Below, in pieces: positions 7,985 to 14,612 of a DNA stretch of 26,240 nucleotides (positions are counted from its first letter, which is position 1; the number at the start of each line of letters is the position of its first letter). The notes below the pieces were generated by a model. It was given only the letters and a program-made list of their open reading frames with translations, did no database searches and was not told the DNA's origin. A program made the position numbers and the translations under genes. Origin of the DNA: JAFGPS01 sp964570855 (GTDB taxonomy: Bacteria > Planctomycetota > Phycisphaerae > Sedimentisphaerales > Anaerobacaceae); NCBI GenBank assembly GCA_964570855.1, contig CAZMZR010000048.1, positions 1-26,240 of the forward strand, in the 5' to 3' direction.

Positions 7985-8359
7985 ACGAATTCCGGCCGTC
8001 GCAACGGGAACCAGGTGAGTTCTGGAGCCTGGATTTTCTTTATCTTCTACCACAAGTCGGATTATTTGTCTTAATAGTTCGTTAATCTCTCCCCTTCGTC
8101 GCATAATCGTCTCAATCCACCCTTGGATTGTCTCCATATCCGAGGTACTCCGGGAACCATTGATTCACCAATCACCGTCAATTACAACGGGTAAGTACGC
8201 CCGTCGGCCATACCTTAATTCCGCCTGAAACAGCTTATGAGCCATGAAATATAGAAAAAATCCTTGTCATACATAACAGCAGTATTGTATAAAGAACTCC
8301 TAATTTCGATTTCTGCGTAAGTTTTTTATAGAAACGTTCTTTTAAAGGAGACTTAAGAA
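7985..8359. other. 375-base intergenic region with small hairpins
   Basis: No gene is seen. Two short hairpins are present: CCAGG/CCTGG at 8011-8032, followed by a T-rich run and a possible weak terminator for pilT, and a 7-bp stem with 4-base loop at 8113-8130 (CAATCCA/TGGATTG). The right-hand part carries the promoter and leader of the EF-G-like gene. Confidence 0.4.
8264..8293 (+). promoter_or_regulatory. Candidate promoter of the EF-G-like gene
   Basis: TTGTCA (8264-8269), 18 bases, TATAAA (8288-8293). This would give a leader of about 60 bases ending in AAGGAG (8344-8349) before the GTG start. Confidence 0.45.
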
Positions 8360-10390
8360 GTGGCCAATATTGACCAAATACGTAATATTGTGCTTTTAGG
8401 ACATGGTGGAGTCGGAAAAACATCTCTGGCCGAGGCAATGCTGCATAAAACCGGCACAACAAACCGGCTTGGAAGCGTTGACGACAAAACCAGTGTTTGC
8501 GATTATTACGACGAAGAAAAAGAACATCAACATTCCATCCTTTCGGCCCTCGTTCACGCCAATCACGCAGGTATACAGATTAACATTATCGACACCCCGG
8601 GTTATCCTGATTTCATAGGCCCGGCCATCACATCGATACCGGCGGCGGAAACAGCCGTTATTGTTATCAGTGCGGCGGCCGGTATAGAAATGAACACGCG
8701 TAAAATGTTTGAGTTAGCAACCCAGGCCGAGATGCCGAAAGTCATTGTCATTAATAAAATGGAATCCGAGAACATCGATTTACCTGAACTGATTAAGAAT
8801 ATTCAGGAGACGTTCGGTTCGCAATGCCGTTGTGCCAATCTGCCCGGCACGGACAAGGGTTCCATTATTGACTGCATTGAGAATCAGACGGGCGATTCGA
8901 CTGTTATGGATGCGGGCCAGGCCCATACCGAGCTTATCGAAAGCGTTATCGAGGCCGACGACGAGCTTATGGAGAAATATCTGGCTTCCGAGGAAATATC
9001 AAAGGATAAAATATCCTCGGTATTTGTGGAAGCCCTGAAAACCGGGACGGTCGTCCCGATAGTTTTCACCGATGCCCGAAAGGAAATCGGCGTGCAGGAA
9101 CTTTTGGATATCATAGTCAAGTACACACCTTCACCCTCACAGGCAAAACCCAGAGTGCTTAAAGACGGTGATAAGGAAACAAAACTGCAAGCCAATACCG
9201 CCGGCCCGCTCGCCGGTCTGGTATTTCGCGTCGGATTCGACCCCCGTTCAAATATGAAATACTCTTCTATCCGAATCTTCAGCGGCACGCTTAAATCCGA
9301 CACGAACCTGCTGCGAAATGACGAGAAAAAGGGAATTCGTCCCGGGCATATCCTCAAATCACAGGGCAACGAAAACAATGAAATCGACGCAGGCCCGGCC
9401 GGAGATATTATCACCCTGGCAAAGATTGAAGAGCTTAAAGTCGGCGACCTCATACATGACGGTAAGATATCCGGAAAGTTCGAGATACCCGCCGTACCGC
9501 AACCAATGTATTCCCTGGCGCTGGAGCCGGCATCGAGAGGCGACGAGCAGAAAATCAGCAGCGCACTGGACAGGCTGTGCGAAGAGGACCCGTGCTTTAA
9601 GATAAGCAGGGATATGCAGACAAGAGAATTGGTTGCAAGCGGACTCGGTGACCTGCACCTGCGGGTCGTTCTCGAAAAAATGCAGAACCGCTTCAAGCTC
9701 TCGGTCAATACGAAAGAGCCGAAAATCCCTTACCGCGAAACAATTACTTCCAAAGCCGAGGGACATTACCGCCACAAGAAGCAGACCGGAGGCGCGGGAC
9801 AATTCGGCGAAGTCTATCTTCGTGTCGAGCCGGCCGAGCGTAATTCCGACCCCTCGCTGGACTATAACTGGGACATCTTCGGCGGTTCGATTCCCGGCCA
9901 GTACGAGCCCGCTATCCTCAAGGGAATCAACGATGTCATGCAGACAGGCTTCATTGCGGGTTTTCCTTTGCAGGATGTGAAAGTTTCCGTTTATGACGGC
10001 AAGTATCATCCGGTCGATTCGAAGGAAGTGGCGTTTCGTTCCGCCGGCAAGGGCGCATTCCTCGACGCCCTTCAAAAGGCAAAGCCCGTCCTGCTCGAAC
10101 CGATAGTCAATATGGAAGTTACCGTCCCTTCGGAGAACGTCGGTGATATTACCGGCGACCTGGCCTCAAGGCGTGGAAGGATATCCGGACAGGACGTTCT
10201 GCCGGGCAACCTGATTGTCATCAAGGCCCAGGTCCCGCTGTCCGAAGTTGCCCAGTATAATAGTCAGCTAAAAAGCGTAACCGGCGGACGAGGCAGCTAC
10301 TCGATGACGCTCAGTCATTACGAGCTGGTCCCGCCGAACGTCCAGCAGCAAATCATCGCACAATACGCAAAGAAAAAAGAAGAAGAATAA
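8360..10390 (+). CDS. Elongation factor G-like GTPase (EF-G paralogue)
   Basis: The 676-residue protein has the five-domain EF-G layout. The G domain has GHGGVGKTS at 14-22, DTPGYPDF at 78-85 and NKME at 132-135. Domain II/III segments (PLAGLVFRVGFDP, ALEPASRGDEQKISSAL, SGLGDLHLRVVLEKM), a domain IV core (YRHKKQTGGAGQFGEVYLRVEP) and a domain V segment (LEPIVNMEVTVPSENVGDITGDLASRRGRI) follow. Canonical EF-G has DTPGHVDF, whose His promotes GTP hydrolysis on the ribosome, and NKMD; here these are Tyr82 and Glu135. Tyr at the first position is a recognised trait of the EF-G2-like group. The protein is therefore probably an accessory translational GTPase rather than the housekeeping translocase, and its role is not established. 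It starts with GTG behind AAGGAG ten bases upstream, has its own promoter, and is followed by a strong terminator. Confidence 0.9.
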   Translation: MANIDQIRNIVLLGHGGVGKTSLAEAMLHKTGTTNRLGSVDDKTSVCDYYDEEKEHQHSILSALVHANHAGIQINIIDTPGYPDFIGPAITSIPAAETAVIVISAAAGIEMNTRKMFELATQAEMPKVIVINKMESENIDLPELIKNIQETFGSQCRCANLPGTDKGSIIDCIENQTGDSTVMDAGQAHTELIESVIEADDELMEKYLASEEISKDKISSVFVEALKTGTVVPIVFTDARKEIGVQELLDIIVKYTPSPSQAKPRVLKDGDKETKLQANTAGPLAGLVFRVGFDPRSNMKYSSIRIFSGTLKSDTNLLRNDEKKGIRPGHILKSQGNENNEIDAGPAGDIITLAKIEELKVGDLIHDGKISGKFEIPAVPQPMYSLALEPASRGDEQKISSALDRLCEEDPCFKISRDMQTRELVASGLGDLHLRVVLEKMQNRFKLSVNTKEPKIPYRETITSKAEGHYRHKKQTGGAGQFGEVYLRVEPAERNSDPSLDYNWDIFGGSIPGQYEPAILKGINDVMQTGFIAGFPLQDVKVSVYDGKYHPVDSKEVAFRSAGKGAFLDALQKAKPVLLEPIVNMEVTVPSENVGDITGDLASRRGRISGQDVLPGNLIVIKAQVPLSEVAQYNSQLKSVTGGRGSYSMTLSHYELVPPNVQQQIIAQYAKKKEEE

Positions 10391-10417
10391 AAACTTGTTC
10401 AGCCGGCAGTATTCAAT

Positions 10418-10451
10418 GCCCCCGTGGTTAATACCCACCGGGGCTTTTTTT
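10418..10451 (+). terminator. Rho-independent terminator after the EF-G-like gene
   Basis: GCCCCCGTGG (10418-10427) pairs with CCACCGGGGC (10435-10444) with one C/C mismatch and a 7-base loop, followed by seven T residues. It lies 28 bases after the stop codon. Confidence 0.9.
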
Positions 10452-10500
10452 ATGCGTTTTTCAGCTAAAAAAATTGTTTTTTAAGGTTTTTCTCATAAGT

Positions 10501-10514
10501 ACGAAAAATTTCGT
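10501..10514. promoter_or_regulatory. Upstream operator half of the BlaI-type autoregulatory region
   Basis: ACGAAA-AA-TTTCGT is a perfect 14-base inverted repeat whose right end touches the -35 box. It shares the ACGAAA/TTTCGT core with the second operator, 22 bases centre to centre, about two helical turns. That is what two cooperating repressor dimers would need. Confidence 0.7.
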
Positions 10515-10541
10515 TGACTTTTACGAAAGCTTTCGTATATT
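10514..10541 (+). promoter_or_regulatory. Promoter of the BlaI-M56 operon
   Basis: TTGACT (10514-10519), 16 bases, TATATT (10536-10541). The spacer is almost entirely filled by a palindromic operator, so a bound repressor would directly block RNA polymerase. Confidence 0.75.
10522..10537. promoter_or_regulatory. Core operator of the BlaI-type repressor
   Basis: TACGAAAGCTTTCGTA is a perfect 16-base palindrome lying between the -35 and -10 boxes. Known BlaI/MecI/CopY repressors bind dyads of the TACA-nn-TGTA kind. The sequence here differs but shares the TA...TA ends and a two-base centre. Binding by the adjacent repressor is inferred from position. Confidence 0.7.
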
Positions 10542-10585
10542 TAACCGATAGAGACCAAAACCACACAAGATAAAGGAGAACCGAG

Positions 10586-10969
10586 ATGGTAAAACGTAAA
10601 GATTACAGGCCGACCGACCGAGAGCTTACAATCCTTAGAATCCTCTGGGACAACGGCCCGAGCACGGTGCGCGAAGTCAACGAGGTAATGAACGAAGACC
10701 AGGATACCGGTTATACTACGACACTCAAGCTGATGCAAATCATGACCGACAAGGGACTCCTTAGCCGCGATGATTCGCAGTTCAAGCATGTCTATAAGCC
10801 GGCCCTGACGGAAGAAAAAGCCCAGAAGCAGCTTGTCGGCGATTTGCTTGAAAGGGCTTTTTCCGGCTCGGCGGAAAAACTCGTTATGCGGGCACTTTCG
10901 GCAAAAAAAGTCCCGCCTGAAGAGCTTGAAAAAATAAGAAAAATGCTGGATGAAATCGAGGGACAGTAA
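10586..10969 (+). CDS. BlaI/MecI/CopY-family winged-helix repressor
   Basis: The 127-residue protein is a standard-length Penicillinase_R family repressor. The winged-helix part (residues ~7-80) has LTILRILWDNGPSTVREVNEVM, GYTTTLKLMQIMTDKGLL and HVYKPAL. The C-terminal half (ALTEEKAQKQLVGDLLERAFSGSAEKLVMRAL) is the usual dimerisation region. In characterised systems the repressor is inactivated when its partner M56 membrane peptidase senses a signal, which derepresses the operon. It is preceded by AAAGGAGAA and by two palindromic operators in its own promoter, and a single base separates its stop from the start of the M56 gene, so the two are translationally close and almost certainly co-regulated. 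The family assignment is firm; the signal is unknown. Confidence 0.93.
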   Translation: MVKRKDYRPTDRELTILRILWDNGPSTVREVNEVMNEDQDTGYTTTLKLMQIMTDKGLLSRDDSQFKHVYKPALTEEKAQKQLVGDLLERAFSGSAEKLVMRALSAKKVPPEELEKIRKMLDEIEGQ

Positions 10970-10970
10970 A

Positions 10971-13900
10971 ATGGTTACACTGGAAAACTTTTTGTCACAT
11001 CAGCTTGTTCAAAAATTAGGCTGGACGTTACTGCACTTTATATGGCAGGCAACGGTGATTGCGATAATTGTGGCCGTTCTGCTGAGAATATTGCGGGGAT
11101 TCTCGGCCAACCTGCTTTACGTCATATCCTGTCTGGCGATGGGAATGATTGTTCTGCTACCTGTTGTCACGATGCAATTTATAAATGTCTTGCCATCGCA
11201 TAAAGAGCAACCGGAATTCAGAATTCCGAATACAGAAAACAGATCAGAGGTGGCAGAGCTTCAGCCTTCTGTCATCAATCTTCCGTCATCCGTTGTATAT
11301 GAGCCAATCCGGCGTGAACATGCTGGTAAGAATTATTTCGCCGCATGGAAACAGCGCACCGTGGATGTTCTGGAACCGGTACTGCCTCATATTGTCACCG
11401 GCTGGTTGTTTGGTGTTATCGCTCTTTCTATATGGCACCTGGGCGGCTGGGCGCAATTACAAAAGTTGCGAAAAAAGATGGTGAAACAGGTTGATACCTC
11501 GCTTAAAGATAAGCTGAACCAATTGTCGGAAAAACTCGGTGTTAACCAGGCAGTCGAGCTTTTGGAATCGGCGCTCGTTCAGGTACCGACGATGATCGGC
11601 TGGCTGCGGCCCGTGATTTTATTGCCGGCCGGTGCACTGACCGGTTTAAACCCCGAGCAACTGGAAGCCATTTTAGCGCACGAATTGGCACACATAAAAA
11701 GATACGATTACCTTGTTAATATACTGCAAACTATCGTGGAGATTTTAGGTTTTTATCACCCGGTAGTCTGGTGGATTTCGCATAAGATACGAACCGAAAG
11801 GGAGAACTGCTGCGACGACCTGGCGGTGGCTGTCACCAGCGACCGAATTAGCTATGCAAAGGCTTTGACTTCAATGGAAGAAATCCGGGGTCGGGGTGAA
11901 TTGGCCGTAGCGGCTTCAGGGGGAAATTTGTTATCGAGAATCCGCCGGCTTATCGGCAAGGATTCATCCGAAAAAACCTTTAGCTGGATTCCCGCCGTCA
12001 CTGTTGTTGTTATGCTTATAGCAATAGCGATTCCTACCACTCTGGCCTTAGCCACGAAATCTGATTCCGGGAAATCCGAATTAAACACCGAAGCTCGTGT
12101 TGAAAGTGAATTGGAAGTTTCAAAGAGTAAGCTCAGGCAATTAGGCCTTGCTGCAGTGATGTATGCAGATGAGCACGAGGGCAAGCTGCCTGAGACGCTG
12201 GATGTGTTAAAACCTTATTTAGCCGCCGAGCAAGTCAGGTTCTGGGTACAAAATAATGTTGTGTATTTAGGCAAAGGCCGAAGCCGAAAAGAAAAAACAT
12301 TATCGAAAATACCAGTAGCCTATGACAAGTCCATGTTCGAATCAAAGCAGGGGACAAACGTTCTCTTTGCGGATGCACACGTCGAATTTCTTGAGACTGA
12401 AAGGCTCAAAGAGCTTGGTATCAGTAAGACTTCCGTCCAAATTGAAATGCGGCTCTTATATGTCGGTGAAGAATTCATGGATGAGCTAAATAGGATCTTT
12501 AGCTTCAAGCCGGATTCTCATACCTGGCTTGATGATCTCCAGGTCACATCCTTATTTCAGGCTATCAGGAAAGTCAAAGATGCAAAGATGTTGACGGCGC
12601 CAAGAGCGACGGTTATGGACAACGAAATGGCACAGTATTTCATGGGACAGGAGGTGCCTTCTATTTCAGGTTATACCGAGCCGAACAACCCTGCCGAAAA
12701 GCCAGAGCCTATAATAGATTATAAAAAGATCGGCACAATCTGTGAACTAACGCCGCACGTGAGCCCTGATAAACGAAATGTCCTTCTGGAATTCGAACTC
12801 CAAATCAGTCAGCTCATCGGCTTCGAAGAACGGATATATAAAGGTCAATATAAAGAACAGGTTCCGCAGGTTGAGACCAAAACGATAGCGAAAAGCATAT
12901 CGACCCCGGACGGTAAAACATTGTTCTTAGACGGCGGAGTAATGACTTTATATGAAAAAAAGAAATCTACTGCCGCTGAAAATATTTCTGATAGTAATGA
13001 CATGATCAAAGAGAAAAAAAGACTGATTATTTTATTCAAGCCGGACGTTCTTACACAGGAAGAAACCGGAGCATTCGGTTCTGGCGATGTCGGTCCACAA
13101 AACCTCGATACTTCAATGATGAGCAGATACGGGCAGGGCGAACTACCTCCCGGATTCGGCGGCGGCTATGAAGCGATTGCTCCAGATACGTCGAAACTGC
13201 AGATAGAAGTGCCGCCGGTAAGCAGACTGCCGGAAAGCTGGAGCCTTAATTACGACGACGGCCTTACATCGGATGGAGGAAAACGCTGGCCTGCTAATAT
13301 GGCGGAGAACCTTGTATCTCTGGAAGTTACGCCGAGGCCTTTTGATGACAGCGACGAAAGCTGGAAAAAGGAGACATTCGAATTCGACATCCGTTCCATA
13401 CCGTCTGGTGCGACAATGGGTAGTATTTCTCTAAGGCCCGAACCTGAATTTGGGGAAATGAGACGTAAAATATTTCAACCGGATAAGTATATGCTTAATT
13501 ACACAAGGGAATGGGGAAAGCCTGGAAATAATTTCAGGATGAACTGTGGTGCTTTTTTACTGGATTTGAGCAAGCCCGGAATGTACGACCTTCAGTTCTC
13601 ACCAAAATTGGGTGAAGTCGAAATCACCGGTTCGGCCGGCGGCTGTTACGCTGTAAATTTCGAAAAAATCGACCGAGGTTTACCTGTTCGGGGTTTTGCA
13701 TATATTAACCGCCAGAAAGAATATACCTTAGATGGTCTGCCGCCGGGCACATACCGTCTAAGCGCGGTGACACAACAGCAAAATGGTAATGTGTTAGTCA
13801 GCCGGGCGGAAGTGACCGTTAAAAGCGAAGAAAAAGTGACTGTTGATATTGCCCCTCCACTCAAAGGCGACTGCTCGCTCACAGGCAGCATACTCGGCAG

Positions 13901-14243
13901 GCAGAAAACGTACAGTATCGAGGGACCGGTTCCATACCAGGCGCAAGGCGAATGGTTTGTTTTAATTCGAGAGCCTGATAGCGGTGACATCGTCTCAACA
14001 TTTGCGTATGAAGCTCTGACTATGGATTCATTGTATGTAGTTCGCGGAGATAATATCAAACAGGATACAACAGACAGAGCAAGCTATAAAATCTCAGGCA
14101 TAGTCCCGGGCGAATACACGGTGACAGTGATTGAGAATCCACGGGTGTCAGGTTCGGTTATAACACGCCAGCAGTCGAAACCCTTAATCCTTAAGGCGGG
14201 CCAAGAAGCCGTGCTGGATTTCGATTTGAAAAAGAACAGATAA
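10971..14243 (+). CDS. Giant M56 (BlaR1-like) membrane metallopeptidase with pseudopilin-like, secretin-like and beta-sandwich extensions
   Basis: The 1090-residue protein begins as a BlaR1/MecR1 peptidase. Membrane segments lie near residues 15-42, 47-72, 139-160 and 338-362. The zinc motif is HELAH at 237-241 in AILAHELAHIKRYDYLVN, with the further ligand expected in ERENCCDD near 276-283. The penicillin-binding sensor domain of BlaR1 is absent. Instead residues ~385-480 read like the extracytoplasmic part of a planctomycete pseudopilin (LRQLGLAAVMYADEHEGKLP ... NVLFADAHVEFL). Residues ~490-695 resemble the secretin fold (LTAPRATVMDNEMAQYFMGQ, ICELTPHVSPD, KTLFLDGGVM, LIILFKPDVL). The rest (~740-1090) is exported-looking beta sandwich with a carboxypeptidase-regulatory-like repeat (YTLDGLPPGTYRLSAV, YKISGIVPGEYTVTVIE). 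I chose ATG 10971, one base after the repressor stop, over ATG 10950 inside it. The peptidase is confident; the fused modules are by-eye homology. Confidence 0.85.
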   Translation: MVTLENFLSHQLVQKLGWTLLHFIWQATVIAIIVAVLLRILRGFSANLLYVISCLAMGMIVLLPVVTMQFINVLPSHKEQPEFRIPNTENRSEVAELQPSVINLPSSVVYEPIRREHAGKNYFAAWKQRTVDVLEPVLPHIVTGWLFGVIALSIWHLGGWAQLQKLRKKMVKQVDTSLKDKLNQLSEKLGVNQAVELLESALVQVPTMIGWLRPVILLPAGALTGLNPEQLEAILAHELAHIKRYDYLVNILQTIVEILGFYHPVVWWISHKIRTERENCCDDLAVAVTSDRISYAKALTSMEEIRGRGELAVAASGGNLLSRIRRLIGKDSSEKTFSWIPAVTVVVMLIAIAIPTTLALATKSDSGKSELNTEARVESELEVSKSKLRQLGLAAVMYADEHEGKLPETLDVLKPYLAAEQVRFWVQNNVVYLGKGRSRKEKTLSKIPVAYDKSMFESKQGTNVLFADAHVEFLETERLKELGISKTSVQIEMRLLYVGEEFMDELNRIFSFKPDSHTWLDDLQVTSLFQAIRKVKDAKMLTAPRATVMDNEMAQYFMGQEVPSISGYTEPNNPAEKPEPIIDYKKIGTICELTPHVSPDKRNVLLEFELQISQLIGFEERIYKGQYKEQVPQVETKTIAKSISTPDGKTLFLDGGVMTLYEKKKSTAAENISDSNDMIKEKKRLIILFKPDVLTQEETGAFGSGDVGPQNLDTSMMSRYGQGELPPGFGGGYEAIAPDTSKLQIEVPPVSRLPESWSLNYDDGLTSDGGKRWPANMAENLVSLEVTPRPFDDSDESWKKETFEFDIRSIPSGATMGSISLRPEPEFGEMRRKIFQPDKYMLNYTREWGKPGNNFRMNCGAFLLDLSKPGMYDLQFSPKLGEVEITGSAGGCYAVNFEKIDRGLPVRGFAYINRQKEYTLDGLPPGTYRLSAVTQQQNGNVLVSRAEVTVKSEEKVTVDIAPPLKGDCSLTGSILGRQKTYSIEGPVPYQAQGEWFVLIREPDSGDIVSTFAYEALTMDSLYVVRGDNIKQDTTDRASYKISGIVPGEYTVTVIENPRVSGSVITRQQSKPLILKAGQEAVLDFDLKKNR
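11213..11296 (+). repeat. Degenerate heptanucleotide array inside the M56 coding region
   Basis: The stretch can be cut into twelve 7-base words with related spelling: GGAATTC, AGAATTC, CGAATAC, AGAAAAC, then AGATCAG, and at the end CTGTCAT, CAATCTT, CCGTCAT, CCGTTGT. It encodes residues ~82-109, a low-complexity loop between the second and third membrane segments. Its length, 84 bases, is a multiple of both 3 and 7, so it keeps the reading frame. Confidence 0.45.
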
Positions 14244-14612
14244 AAACTACAGAAGAATTGAAACTACTGTTCATTCGCGGAATATTTCGCAGTAAATACA
14301 CAACCAGCAATGAATCTGCATTCTTAATTCCGGTTCAAGCGAACGTTCCGGTACAGGAACAGCTCGAAAAACAGCTCCGCCGGTAATTAGGGAGCAACCG
14401 GAGAACATTCAAATCCATTAGCTTATCAGGGGGGACGATGTTCCCTGGATATCACAAAGACGTTGTGAAATCACGGTTGACGCTTGCTGTATAATAGTAT
14501 ATATTCAGGCGGTCAGGAAAAATGTCAATGAAACACGGGGCAAAGAGCCTTGTTATCGATGTTGGCATGGTGCCATTTTTGTTGTAAAGGAAAGGGGGTC
14601 TCGTTGAGATTC
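14244..14612. other. 369-base intergenic region carrying the GH31 promoter
   Basis: No gene is supported. The region holds a small hairpin (GTTCC/GGAAC near 14345-14360), a promoter at 14477-14505 and a leader of about 100 bases before the GH31 gene. No clear terminator for the M56 gene is visible. Confidence 0.4.
14477..14505 (+). promoter_or_regulatory. Promoter of the GH31 gene
   Basis: TTGACG (14477-14482), 17 bases, TATATT (14500-14505). It has good match and spacing and gives a leader of about 100 bases. Confidence 0.65.

Noticed and set aside
8884..10075. Long minus-strand open frames across the EF-G-like gene
   Set aside because: They are antisense frames of a well-conserved GTPase, with low-information Ser/Arg/Leu-rich translations and no ribosome sites.
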